Source: Actinomycetota bacterium
GTDB lineage: Bacteria > Actinomycetota > Thermoleophilia > Gaiellales > Gaiellaceae
Assembly (NCBI GenBank): GCA_005883235.1
Contig: VAYE01000121.1
Span: 1-7,730 of the forward strand
DNA length: 7,730 nt
Direction of reading: 5' to 3'
The notes below the pieces were generated by a model that was given only the letters and a program-made list of their open reading frames with translations, had not been told where the DNA came from and ran no database searches. This document shows, piece after piece, positions 1 to 5,583 of the stretch (positions are counted from its first letter, which is position 1; every line of letters begins with the position of its first letter). The position numbers and the translations under genes are program-made.

Positions 1-96
1 AAGGCCGTCGTCTCGAGCGGCACACGCGAGAAGGCGGAGTACGACGTCGCCCGGCTCCACGCCCACGGGCTGTGGGCGACCATGCGGCAGGACTAG
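1..96 (+). CDS. clpS: ATP-dependent Clp protease adaptor ClpS, C-terminal end (partial)
   Basis: Frame 1 is open from the first base to a TAG at 94-96 and gives the last 31 residues of a protein. They match the C-terminal half of the ClpS fold: a strand (KAVVSSG), then a helix with the family pattern [13 protein letters not shown] ending in WATM. ClpS binds the N-terminal domain of the ClpA or ClpC unfoldase and delivers N-degron substrates to ClpP in the cytoplasm. The N-terminal part, including the substrate-pocket residues, lies outside the window, so integrity cannot be judged. The stop overlaps the start of the next gene by one base (TAGTG), which suggests co-transcription and translational coupling. 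The identification rests on only 31 residues but is strengthened by the DUF2017 neighbour. Confidence 0.85.
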   Translation, partial: KAVVSSGTREKAEYDVARLHAHGLWATMRQD

Positions 97-575
97 TGCT
101 CGAGCGGCCGCGCATCGACCGGGCCCCGGGCGGCGGCGTGCGCCTGCGGCTCCCGCGGGAGGAGCGCGCACTCCTGCGCGCGCTGCCCGCCCAGCTTCGC
201 TCGCTGCTCGACGAGGCGCCGGAGGACCCGAGCCTCGAGCGGCTCTTCCCCCCCGCCTACGACGACGCCGAGAGCGAGTCCGAGTACCGGGCCCTGATGG
301 GCGACGAGCTCCTCGACGGGCGACGCCGAGCCCTGCGCGTCGTCGAGGAGACGCTGGACGAGGACCGTCTGACAGCGGAGCAGGCGCAGGCCTGGCTCAC
401 CGCGCTCAACGACCTCCGCCTCGTCCTCGGAACTCGCCTCGATGTCAGGGACGACACGCTCCTCGGAGGCTTGTCTCCCCGCGATCCCCGCGCTCCCGAG
501 CTCGCCGTCTACGCCTATCTCTCCTGGCTCCAGGAGCAGCTCGTCGAGGCGCTCGAGGTCGATCTGCAGAAGTGA
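96..575 (+). CDS. DUF2017 family protein
   Basis: This is a 159-residue cytoplasmic protein with no signal peptide or membrane segment. It begins with a short basic and glycine-rich lead, then a helix around PREERALLRALPAQL, the family-like block RLFPPAYDDAESESEYRAL, and a C-terminal helical region ending AVYAYLSWLQEQLVEAL. These features and its place directly behind clpS fit the DUF2017 family of Actinobacteria, whose biochemical role is not established. A link to ClpS-dependent proteolysis is inferred from linkage only. I chose the GTG at 96-98, which overlaps the clpS stop by one base. An in-frame GTG at 72 would overlap clpS by 25 bases and add eight residues that look out of place. The stop is TGA at 573-575. 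Confidence 0.85.
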   Translation: MLERPRIDRAPGGGVRLRLPREERALLRALPAQLRSLLDEAPEDPSLERLFPPAYDDAESESEYRALMGDELLDGRRRALRVVEETLDEDRLTAEQAQAWLTALNDLRLVLGTRLDVRDDTLLGGLSPRDPRAPELAVYAYLSWLQEQLVEALEVDLQK

Positions 576-649
576 CTTGACGCGGCGCGCCGGACGTGTA
601 AGAGTCGTCGAGTCAAGTCCTGCGGGCTTTCGGGTTCGCGGGACTTGAC
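574..649. repeat. Three alternating copies of GACTTGAC / GTCAAGTC
   Basis: The 8-mer GACTTGAC occurs at 574-581 and 642-649, and its exact reverse complement GTCAAGTC at 612-619. The middle copy can pair with either flanking copy, so two mutually exclusive stems are possible: 8 bp with the left copy, or 13 bp including one wobble pair with the right copy. The first copy begins inside the stop codon of the DUF2017 gene. The function is unknown. It may simply be terminator architecture. Confidence 0.55.
612..649 (+). terminator. Probable terminator hairpin after clpS-DUF2017
   Basis: Bases 612-624 pair with 637-649 to form a 13-bp stem, with one mismatch that becomes a U-G pair in plus-strand RNA. 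The loop is 12 bases (625-636). It lies 36 bases after the DUF2017 stop, between two converging transcription units. The downstream tract is only GTTTCT, so it is a weak classical Rho-independent terminator on the plus strand. On the minus strand no T tract follows. Confidence 0.45.
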
Positions 650-672
650 GTTTCTGGGGCCGATTCGAGCAC

Positions 673-691
673 TTTCCACAGCCTGTGGAAA
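673..691. repeat. 19-bp palindrome TTTCCACAG-C-CTGTGGAAA
   Basis: This is a perfect inverted repeat of nine bases around a single central C, flanked on the right by one more A. It starts 14 bp beyond the stop of the minus-strand gene ending at 706. It could be the end-of-transcript hairpin of that operon (8-bp stem, 3-base loop, but no U tract) or a protein-binding site. The half-site resembles a DnaA box on the minus strand (TTTTCCACA, one mismatch to TTATCCACA), but no other origin feature is present. Confidence 0.5.
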
Positions 692-705
692 ACGTCCGGG
701 AGGAG

Positions 706-969
706 CTACTCGGTCTCCGGCCGGCGCTCCTGAGCCGCCCGCAATCGCCTCGCCAGCACCGATCTGAGGGTCGGCGGCTCCGCGGGCACGTCCTCCTCCG
801 AGGCCGTGTCCTGCGCGTGCCAGAGGTCGACGTGCAGGTGCTCGATCTCGTCGATCAGCAGCAGGATCGCCTTGGCCGCGGCGCGGAGCTCGCTGCGCTC
901 GTCGCGCAACAGACCCTCTGCCCACCCCTGCAGCGTTTCGATCTTTTGCTCGTCCAGGCGGTCGTCCAC
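706..969 (-). CDS. Small acidic helical protein of unknown function
   Basis: The gene encodes 87 residues that I do not recognise as a known family. It is highly charged, with an early helical stretch (EQKIETLQGWAEGLLRDE), an alanine/leucine-rich central helix (AAAKAILLLIDEIEHLHVDLW), an acidic linker with prolines, and an arginine-rich C-terminal helix. The central stretch contains acidic residues every few positions, so an amphipathic or coiled-coil helix is more likely than a membrane segment. The start is GTG at 969 with a GGAG six bases upstream. The stop is TAG at 706-708. It lies 62 bp after the ABC ATPase gene on the same strand, with codon use like its neighbours, so it is probably the third gene of that operon. 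It might act as a partner or regulator of the transporter. This is inference from position. Confidence 0.65.
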   Translation of the reverse strand: MDDRLDEQKIETLQGWAEGLLRDERSELRAAAKAILLLIDEIEHLHVDLWHAQDTASEEDVPAEPPTLRSVLARRLRAAQERRPETE

Positions 970-975
970 GGCTCG

Positions 976-979
976 CTCC
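976..979 (-). promoter_or_regulatory. Ribosome binding site of the 87-residue protein
   Basis: The minus strand reads GGAG, then six bases, then GTG at 969. This is one of only two clear Shine-Dalgarno sites in the window. It supports independent translation of the small gene even though it is probably co-transcribed with the ABC transporter genes. Confidence 0.5.
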
Positions 980-1031
980 GAGCTTATGCGGCGAGGCGCG
1001 CGCTGTCACGCCCGCGGCGGAAGTCGGTCGG

Positions 1032-1757
1032 TCAGAGACCCTCCTCGGCGAGATACCGAGACTTGATCTCCTCGAATTCTCCGTCGGCGACGAGACGACC
1101 TTCCTGCAGGAGCAGCGCGCGGGTGCACAGCCGCTCGAGGAGCAGGTGGTCGTGCCCGGCCGCGACGACAATCCCGCCCGCAGCGAGCAACCGCCTCGCG
1201 CTCGCCTCGACCGTGTCGCGAAACTCGTGGTCGAGCGCCTCGTGCACCTCGTCCAGGAGCAGCACGTTCGGCTCTGCCTGCTCGGCGACTGCGTATCCGA
1301 GTCGGGCGCGCATCCCCTCCGAGTAGCTTCCGACCGGGCGGTCGAAGCTCTCTCCGAGGCCGCTCCCTGCGTGCACCTCCGGGAGCGCCGCCCGTGCCCG
1401 GCGGCGGGACAGGCCGTTGAGCACACCGATGAGCACGGCGTTCTCGCGCCCGGTCAGCGGCGAGAGGAGACCGGCCTCGACGGAGAGCAGGGTCCCGATC
1501 CGCCCGCGGACGTCGACCATTCCCTCGTCCGGTGCGTATACCCCACCGAGGGCCCTGAGCAGCGTCGTCTTGCCCGCACCGCTCGCGCCGATCAGCGCGA
1601 CGCTCTCGCCCGGCTCGATCGAGCACGTGATCTCCCGGATTCCCCACACCTCGAGCGAGCGCCGGCGCAGCTGCGCCATCGTCGGTGACACGCGCCGGCT
1701 CTGGCGGTCGAAGACGAAGCGCACTCCGGCGCGCTCGACGCGGATCGACGCGCTCAC
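1032..1757 (-). CDS. ABC transporter ATP-binding protein, polysaccharide-export (Wzt/TagH) type
   Basis: This is a 241-residue nucleotide-binding subunit. Walker A is GASGAGKTT (57-65), the TGREN motif typical of the polysaccharide-export branch is at 102-106, the signature is YSEGM (145-149) in place of LSGGQ, Walker B is VLLLDE (165-170), the D-loop includes A174-L175-D176, and the switch histidine is H202. ATPases of this branch drive export of lipid-linked polysaccharides or teichoic acids through an ABC-2 permease. The protein ends soon after the ATPase core, so the C-terminal carbohydrate-binding domain of some Wzt proteins is absent. The GTG start at 1757 overlaps the permease stop as GTGA, implying translational coupling. 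The frame stays open upstream to 2441, but that stretch is the permease read in the wrong frame. The transported substrate cannot be told, because no glycosyltransferase is nearby. Confidence 0.92.
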   Translation of the reverse strand: MSASIRVERAGVRFVFDRQSRRVSPTMAQLRRRSLEVWGIREITCSIEPGESVALIGASGAGKTTLLRALGGVYAPDEGMVDVRGRIGTLLSVEAGLLSPLTGRENAVLIGVLNGLSRRRARAALPEVHAGSGLGESFDRPVGSYSEGMRARLGYAVAEQAEPNVLLLDEVHEALDHEFRDTVEASARRLLAAGGIVVAAGHDHLLLERLCTRALLLQEGRLVADGEFEEIKSRYLAEEGL

Positions 1758-2560
1758 TCGACGATCTTGGCGAACTGCCGTTGCTCGAGGCGGTAGACCG
1801 GCACGAACGAGACGAGGAGGACAGCTCCGACGGCGAGCGGGTAGACGAGCTCCCACGCCGCCGGCCTGCGGCCGTACAGGAACACGTCCCGGTAGCCCTC
1901 GAAGATCCCGGTCAAGGGATTCAGGCGGACGAGATCCTGCGCCCGGCCCGGGATCGCCGCGAGGGGCACGAGCCCCGGCGCGACGAAGAAGAGGATGCGA
2001 ACGAAGCTGATCGCGAACGGACGGAGATCCGGAAACCAGGCCCCGAAGAGCGCTGCCGGATAGGCGACGCCGATCGAGAACGCGACGCTGACGGCAATGA
2101 CGACCGGCAGCCACAGCGCATCGAGGCTCGGGGCGATGCCGTAGGCCGCCATCAGCAGCACGAAGAGCAGCAGGCTGCCCGCAAAGGCGATCAGCTCCGT
2201 CAGCACCGCCGACACGGGCAACAACGTGCGGTTGAACGACATGTTGAGGATGATCGCGCGCCGGTACGCGATCGTGGACATCGCGTTGGTCACGGTCGTC
2301 ATGACCAGCTGGAAGGGGATCACGGCGCAGGCAAGGCTCAGCCCCGGAGCGGCTCCGGCGCGGTGGAGGACGAAGGTGACGAGGATCAGGTAGACGCCGA
2401 CGAGCGCGAACGGGTCGAGCAGCCACTTGACCACGCGCCACGGGCCCCGCCCATAGCGCGAGCGCAGGTCTGCCTGGCTGAGGGCGAGCAGGAGGTCGAC
2501 ACGTGACGCCGCCCGGTCGATGGCGTGGAGGATAGGCCTGGCGAGGGCTAGAGTGCCCAC
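1754..2560 (-). CDS. ABC-2 type permease, polysaccharide-export (Wzm/TagG) type
   Basis: The gene encodes a 268-residue inner-membrane protein with about six hydrophobic helices. It has the layout of ABC-2 export permeases: a short amphipathic N-terminus (VDLLLALSQADLRSRYGRG), first membrane helices around WLLDPFALVGVYLILVTFV, the cytoplasmic segment AYRRAIILNMSFNRTLLP, and a late NPLTGIFEGYRDVFLYG loop before the last helix. The loop motif NPLTxxxExYR is typical of the family. It forms the membrane channel for the ATPase encoded just downstream. The start taken is GTG at 2560. It has no clear Shine-Dalgarno sequence and lies only 15 bp from the divergent kinase start. No later start would keep the N-terminal helix. 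The substrate is probably a lipid-linked glycan, by family only. Confidence 0.9.
   Translation of the reverse strand: MGTLALARPILHAIDRAASRVDLLLALSQADLRSRYGRGPWRVVKWLLDPFALVGVYLILVTFVLHRAGAAPGLSLACAVIPFQLVMTTVTNAMSTIAYRRAIILNMSFNRTLLPVSAVLTELIAFAGSLLLFVLLMAAYGIAPSLDALWLPVVIAVSVAFSIGVAYPAALFGAWFPDLRPFAISFVRILFFVAPGLVPLAAIPGRAQDLVRLNPLTGIFEGYRDVFLYGRRPAAWELVYPLAVGAVLLVSFVPVYRLEQRQFAKIVE
2549..2554 (+). promoter_or_regulatory. Possible -10 element of the kinase gene
   Basis: TAGAGT fits the TANNNT form of an actinobacterial -10 box and would start a transcript near 2561, giving a leader of about 15 bases before the GTG at 2576. No convincing -35 is seen. It lies inside the first codons of the divergent permease gene, as any promoter here must because only 15 bp separate the starts. 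Confidence 0.25.
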
Positions 2561-2575
2561 GTTCTGAGACCGCCG

Positions 2576-3439
2576 GTGGAGCCCGAGGCGATCGTCGAAC
2601 GGCTGTGGCCCGGCCGGGGTGCGGGTGTCGAGCCGCTCGGGGGCGGGATCACGAACCGCAACTTCAAGGTCTCGCTCGACGGCGACGCGTTCGTCCTACG
2701 GATCGGCGGCAAGGACACCGAGCTCCTCGGGATCGACCGCGCCGACGAGCACGCCGCCTCGCGAGTGGCGGCCGGGCTCGGGCTCGCGCCGGAGGTCGTC
2801 GCCTTCGTCGAGCCGGAGGGCTATCTCGTCACCCGGTACGTCGAGGGCGAGGTCGGGAAGGTCGACGTCGAGCGGGTCGGCGCGGCGCTGCGGCGGCTCC
2901 ACGACGGCCCGAGCCTCCCTGCGCGCTTCGACAGCTTCCGGGTGGTCGAGGTCTACCGGGCGACCGCGCTCGAGCGGGGCGCCGGGGCGCCGCCTGCATA
3001 CGACCGTGCGAAGGAGCTCGCCGATCGGATCGAGGCCCGCCGTGCCGGCGCGACCCCCCGGCCGTGCCACAACGACCTCTTGAACGCGAACTTCATCGCC
3101 GACGGCGAGCACCTGTGGATCGTGGACTGGGAGTACGCGGGCATGGGCGACCCGTTCTTCGACCTCGGCAACTTCGCGGTCAACCACGAGCTCGACGAGG
3201 AGGGCGAGCACGCGCTGCTCGCGGCGTACGGGGCCGATGACCACGATGCGCTCGTCCTGATGCGCTTCATGTCCGACTTCCGCGAGGCGATGTGGGGAGT
3301 CGTGCAGCAGGCGATCTCGCAGCTCGACTTCGACTTCGTCGACTACGCCGACCAGCACTTCGGGCGCCTCGAGCGGATCGCCGCCGAGCCCCGGTTCCGG
3401 GAAGCCCTTCAGGCGACGAAGGCGCAGCCGTTCCAGTAG
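2576..3439 (+). CDS. Choline/ethanolamine kinase-like phosphotransferase (APH superfamily)
   Basis: This is a 287-residue soluble kinase. It has a nucleotide loop GGGITNRNFKV (22-32), a hinge-like segment YLVTRYVEGE, the catalytic Brenner motif HNDLLNAN (165-172, with D167 as catalytic base and N172 as a metal ligand), and the metal-binding segment VDWEYAGMGDPFFDLGNF beginning at 183 with D184. These are hallmarks of choline/ethanolamine kinases and related APH-fold enzymes, which transfer phosphate from ATP to an alcohol. The length is near that of bacterial members. The nearby APC permease and the dimethylglycine-dehydrogenase-like enzyme make a choline- or ethanolamine-like substrate plausible, but other small alcohols cannot be excluded. 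The start is GTG at 2576, without a good Shine-Dalgarno sequence. The last 31 bases overlap the end of the opposite-strand gene. Confidence 0.88.
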   Translation: MEPEAIVERLWPGRGAGVEPLGGGITNRNFKVSLDGDAFVLRIGGKDTELLGIDRADEHAASRVAAGLGLAPEVVAFVEPEGYLVTRYVEGEVGKVDVERVGAALRRLHDGPSLPARFDSFRVVEVYRATALERGAGAPPAYDRAKELADRIEARRAGATPRPCHNDLLNANFIADGEHLWIVDWEYAGMGDPFFDLGNFAVNHELDEEGEHALLAAYGADDHDALVLMRFMSDFREAMWGVVQQAISQLDFDFVDYADQHFGRLERIAAEPRFREALQATKAQPFQ

Positions 3440-3696
3440 GCCTCGACGCGCTTGCGCCGACGGCCGCGGAGCTCGAGGTGGAGCTCGTCGGGAAACCGGC
3501 CGAGCGTCGCAGGGAGGTAGAGCTCGAGCTCGTCGGCGTCGGCTCGGCGGAAGTCGACGCGCTCGTCGGGCTCCGTCGAGGCCTCGAGCCACGTCAGCGC
3601 GCCGTGGCAGCAGCGCCGCGAGCGGGGTGAGACGTAGAGGCTGCCGCCGCGCTCGCGGACGAAGTCGAGGGCCTCCCGTGAGATAACCAACCGCAC
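3409..3696 (-). CDS. Conserved-looking 95-residue cysteine protein, function unknown
   Basis: This is a soluble small protein beginning MRLVISREALDFV, with a cysteine pair in RRCCHG (C29, C30), a middle WLEAST segment, and a C-terminus ending AYWNGCAFVA (C91). The proportions (an N-terminal strand-helix, a cysteine near 30 and another about 60 residues later at the end) recall A-type iron-sulfur carriers of the HesB/IscA fold. The usual CGC ending is missing, so this is only a suggestion. The start is GTG at 3696. The protein has a sensible composition and an intact frame, which argues against it being a shadow of the region beyond the kinase. Its end runs tail to tail into the kinase gene, overlapping 31 bases. 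It faces the APC permease gene, sharing the intergenic region with it. Confidence 0.72.
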   Translation of the reverse strand: MRLVISREALDFVRERGGSLYVSPRSRRCCHGALTWLEASTEPDERVDFRRADADELELYLPATLGRFPDELHLELRGRRRKRVEAYWNGCAFVA

Positions 3697-3698
3697 CC

Positions 3699-3711
3699 GT
3701 CAAGTATTGAC
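3699..3711. promoter_or_regulatory. Small palindrome GTCAA-GTA-TTGAC between divergent genes
   Basis: This is a perfect 5-bp inverted repeat with a 3-bp spacer, two bases upstream of the GTG of the minus-strand 95-residue gene. On the plus strand its right arm is part of TTGACA (3707-3712), a consensus -35 hexamer pointing at the permease gene. The best -10 at an 18-bp spacing, CTCAAT (3731-3736), matches TATAAT only weakly. A regulator here could control both divergent genes. This is inference from position. Confidence 0.3.
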
Positions 3712-3754
3712 ACGGATAGCGGGAACGTGCCTCAATGGCGCGTCACTCGGACTT

Positions 3755-3759
3755 GGAGG
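3755..3759 (+). promoter_or_regulatory. Ribosome binding site that decides the permease start
   Basis: GGAGG lies eight bases before the ATG at 3768, the best Shine-Dalgarno site in the window. The earlier in-frame ATG at 3735 has no comparable site, so 3768 is preferred and this element would lie in the leader. Confidence 0.6.
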
Positions 3760-3767
3760 GCACCTTC

Positions 3768-5321
3768 ATGGTGGATACCGCGGCACCGGCCCCCGACGAG
3801 CAAGGAAGCGACGAGGCCGACCTCGCGCGCTTCGGGTACAAGCAGGAGCTCAGGCGCACGCTCGGCCTCTTCAGCTCGTTTGCGGTCGCCTTCAGCTACA
3901 TCTCGCCGTCGACCGGCATCTTCGCCCTGTTCTTCCTCGGCCTGACGACAGTCGGCGGGGTCTTCATCTGGAGCTGGCCCATCGTCGCGCTCGGGCAGCT
4001 CGTCGTGGCCCTCGGGTTCGCGGAGCTCTCGAGCCACTATCCCGTCGCCGGCTCGGTCTTCCAGTGGACGAAGTACCTCGCCGGAAAGAGCTACTCGTGG
4101 TTCAACGGCTGGATCTATCTCTTTGCCGGCATCCTCACCGTCGCTTCGGTCTGCGCGACGCTCCCCCTCGCGCTCATCCCGGCCTTCAACAACATGGGCT
4201 GGAACCTCGCCGCCACCCACTCGAACCAGCGGTGGATCGCCGTCATCACGCTGGTCGCGATCACGGTCATGAACATCTTCGGCGTCCGCCTCGTCGCGAT
4301 CGTCAACAACACGGGCGTGCTGTTCGAGATCCTCGGGATGGTCATCTTCGCCTTCGTCGTCGCGATCTTCCATCACCACCAGAACGCCGGAGTCATCTTC
4401 GACACGGGCGGCACGAGCCTGACGACGGGCACGTTCCTCGTCGCGATGTTCATGTCGCTGTACGTGATCTACGGGTTCGACACCGCCTCGACGCTCGCCG
4501 AGGAGACGAAGAGCCCGCGGACCGAGGCTCCGAAGGCGGTGATCGGATCGGTCATCGGCGCCTTTGTGATCGGCGCCGTGTTCCTCTTCGCGATGCTGCT
4601 CGGAATCCCCGATCTCAAGACCGCGATCAGCGGAAACTGGGGCCCGGCCGAGATCATCAACGCGAACTTCGGCAACGGGTTCTCAACGGTGTTCCTGCTG
4701 ACCGTGGCGGCGGCGATCTTTGTCTGCTGCCTGGCGATCATGACCTCGACGATTCGCCTGTGCTTCGGCATGTCCCGCGACGACCGCCTGCCTGGATCGA
4801 AGGTGCTCTCGAAGGTGAACCCGAGGCTGCACACGCCGATCGGCTCGTGCATCGCGGTCGGCATCTTCGCGGGCATCCCCATGATCCAGTTCGCCGGCGT
4901 CGCGATCATCGCGATCGCGGCGACGGGGATGATCTACTTGAGCTATCTCATCGGGAACCTCGCCTTGCTCAGGGCCCGGCTCCGTGGGTGGCCGCGGGCG
5001 AAGGCCCCGTTCGCACTCGGGAGGTGGGGACTTCCGATCAACCTGCTCGCGATCGCCTGGGGAGGCGGCATGCTCGTCAACATGGCGTGGCCCCGCGCCG
5101 CCACGAACCCGCGCCCCTCGCCGGAGGCTCCGGCGCTCGACTTCTACTGGCATTGGCTCAACCGCCAGCCTGTCCTGTGGACGGTGCTGATCGTCATCGT
5201 CATCGTCGGCGCCATCTACTACGGCCTCGTCCAGCGAAACAAACCGGTGCATCTTCAGGCCCCAGAAGGGGAGGCCGTCGCGGCCGCGCTCGAGGCACCC
5301 GCGGCGCCGACCACGCCGTAG
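3768..5321 (+). CDS. APC superfamily permease, amino acid/choline transporter-like
   Basis: This is a 517-residue membrane protein with about twelve predicted helices and hydrophilic ends. The N-terminal FGYKQELRRTLGLFSSF (22-38) leads into helix 1, which carries the broken-helix segment ISPSTG (45-50) typical of APC carriers. The cytoplasmic loop YGFDTASTLAEET (235-247) with following SPRTEAPKA is a strong family motif. The pattern best resembles the amino acid/choline transporter branch, which includes yeast choline and GABA permeases. It would import a small amine or amino acid across the cytoplasmic membrane, driven by an ion gradient or by exchange. Substrate choice cannot be read from the sequence. 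An upstream ATG at 3735 would add eleven residues but lacks a ribosome binding site. The gene stands between the kinase and the demethylase-like oxidoreductase, which suggests a role in uptake of their substrate. Confidence 0.93.
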   Translation: MVDTAAPAPDEQGSDEADLARFGYKQELRRTLGLFSSFAVAFSYISPSTGIFALFFLGLTTVGGVFIWSWPIVALGQLVVALGFAELSSHYPVAGSVFQWTKYLAGKSYSWFNGWIYLFAGILTVASVCATLPLALIPAFNNMGWNLAATHSNQRWIAVITLVAITVMNIFGVRLVAIVNNTGVLFEILGMVIFAFVVAIFHHHQNAGVIFDTGGTSLTTGTFLVAMFMSLYVIYGFDTASTLAEETKSPRTEAPKAVIGSVIGAFVIGAVFLFAMLLGIPDLKTAISGNWGPAEIINANFGNGFSTVFLLTVAAAIFVCCLAIMTSTIRLCFGMSRDDRLPGSKVLSKVNPRLHTPIGSCIAVGIFAGIPMIQFAGVAIIAIAATGMIYLSYLIGNLALLRARLRGWPRAKAPFALGRWGLPINLLAIAWGGGMLVNMAWPRAATNPRPSPEAPALDFYWHWLNRQPVLWTVLIVIVIVGAIYYGLVQRNKPVHLQAPEGEAVAAALEAPAAPTTP

Positions 5322-5326
5322 CATCC

Positions 5327-5422
5327 TTGCGGCAACGAGCCGACGCCGTTGTCATCGGCGGCGGCGTCGGCGGCTGCGCGATCCTCTACTGGCTCGCGCG
5401 GCCCCGCCGTCACGGTGTCTGA
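5327..5422 (+). pseudogene. Truncated duplicate of the start of the downstream FAD oxidoreductase gene
   Basis: Five bases after the permease stop, TTG opens a 31-codon frame beginning LRQRADAVVIGGGVGGC and stopping at TGA 5420-5422. Its first 25 residues match residues 1-25 of the gene at 5584 (MRERAQAVVIGGGVGGC) with few changes, including the complete FAD-binding glycine motif. After LAR the similarity is lost. A shift of frame near 5403 would give a continuation, PAVTVSDAGEAVGAVG, that looks like the second strand of a dinucleotide-binding fold, ending at TGA 5459-5461. No ribosome binding site precedes the TTG. I read it as a decayed or duplicated gene start, not a working protein. A translated leader peptide is a less likely alternative. 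Confidence 0.6.
5351..5394 (+). repeat. 44-bp direct repeat, copy 1
   Basis: These 44 bases are identical to 5608-5651, 257 bp downstream. They encode the glycine-rich FAD-binding loop VIGGGVGGCAILYW. One mismatch at 5395 is followed by seven more identical bases (5396-5402). It lies inside the truncated duplicate. Confidence 0.9.
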
Positions 5423-5494
5423 CGCCGGAGAGGCCGTCGGAGCGGTCGGTACTGGTGCATGAGCGCGGCCTGGAAAGTGGGATCGCACGATCGC

Positions 5495-5532
5495 GTCACA
5501 CTGGCGTGACGTTTCCGTCACGCTGGTCTGAC
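5495..5532. promoter_or_regulatory. Array of four alternating GTCAC/GTGAC half-sites at 11-bp spacing
   Basis: Half-sites start at 5495 (GTCAC), 5506 (GTGAC), 5517 (GTCAC) and 5528 (CTGAC, one mismatch), exactly 11 bp apart and alternating in orientation. Sites 1-2 form GTCAC-N6-GTGAC, and sites 3-4 form a second similar unit 22 bp on. Bases 5504-5511 and 5516-5523 also form a perfect 8-bp inverted repeat around TTTC. One half-site per helical turn on one face of the DNA is the pattern expected for cooperative binding by a dimeric regulator. The centre is about 70 bp before the oxidoreductase start. The regulator is unknown. Confidence 0.5.
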
Positions 5533-5571
5533 ACCGGGACGGGGCTCGCGCCGCCATGGCTGCGAGGAACG

Positions 5572-5577
5572 TAGGGT
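5572..5577 (+). promoter_or_regulatory. Possible -10 element giving a leaderless oxidoreductase transcript
   Basis: TAGGGT fits TANNNT and ends six bases before the GTG at 5584-5586, the spacing expected if transcription starts at the first base of the start codon. No good Shine-Dalgarno sequence precedes the GTG, which fits leaderless translation. No consensus -35 is visible, as would suit an activator-dependent promoter with the half-site array upstream. Confidence 0.35.
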
Positions 5578-5583
5578 CGCAGC

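Noticed and set aside
577..604. TTGACG, 16 bp, TAAGAG as a plus-strand promoter
   Set aside because: No plus-strand gene follows until 2576, the -10 match is weak, and the TTGAC part belongs to the hairpin repeat family.
673..691. Replication origin with DnaA boxes
   Set aside because: Only one palindrome with imperfect box halves is present. There is no box cluster, no AT-rich unwinding element and no dnaA or dnaN gene.
515..1426. 303-residue minus-strand open frame across the small gene and the ATPase
   Set aside because: The translation lacks any family motif and is arginine- and serine-rich. The ATPase and the 87-residue protein in other frames explain the same DNA better.
1757..2441. 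N-terminal extension of the ABC ATPase to 469 residues
   Set aside because: The extra stretch is the permease gene in another frame. The ATPase family begins shortly before the Walker A region, and the GTGA overlap gives a natural start.
2696..3703. 335-residue minus-strand open frame opposite the kinase
   Set aside because: It is a reverse-frame shadow without recognisable motifs. The kinase on the plus strand has complete catalytic motifs.
3707..5422. 571-residue plus-strand open frame through the permease region
   Set aside because: It is the permease read out of frame, very rich in R, H and P. Only its last 31 codons are meaningful, as the truncated oxidoreductase copy.
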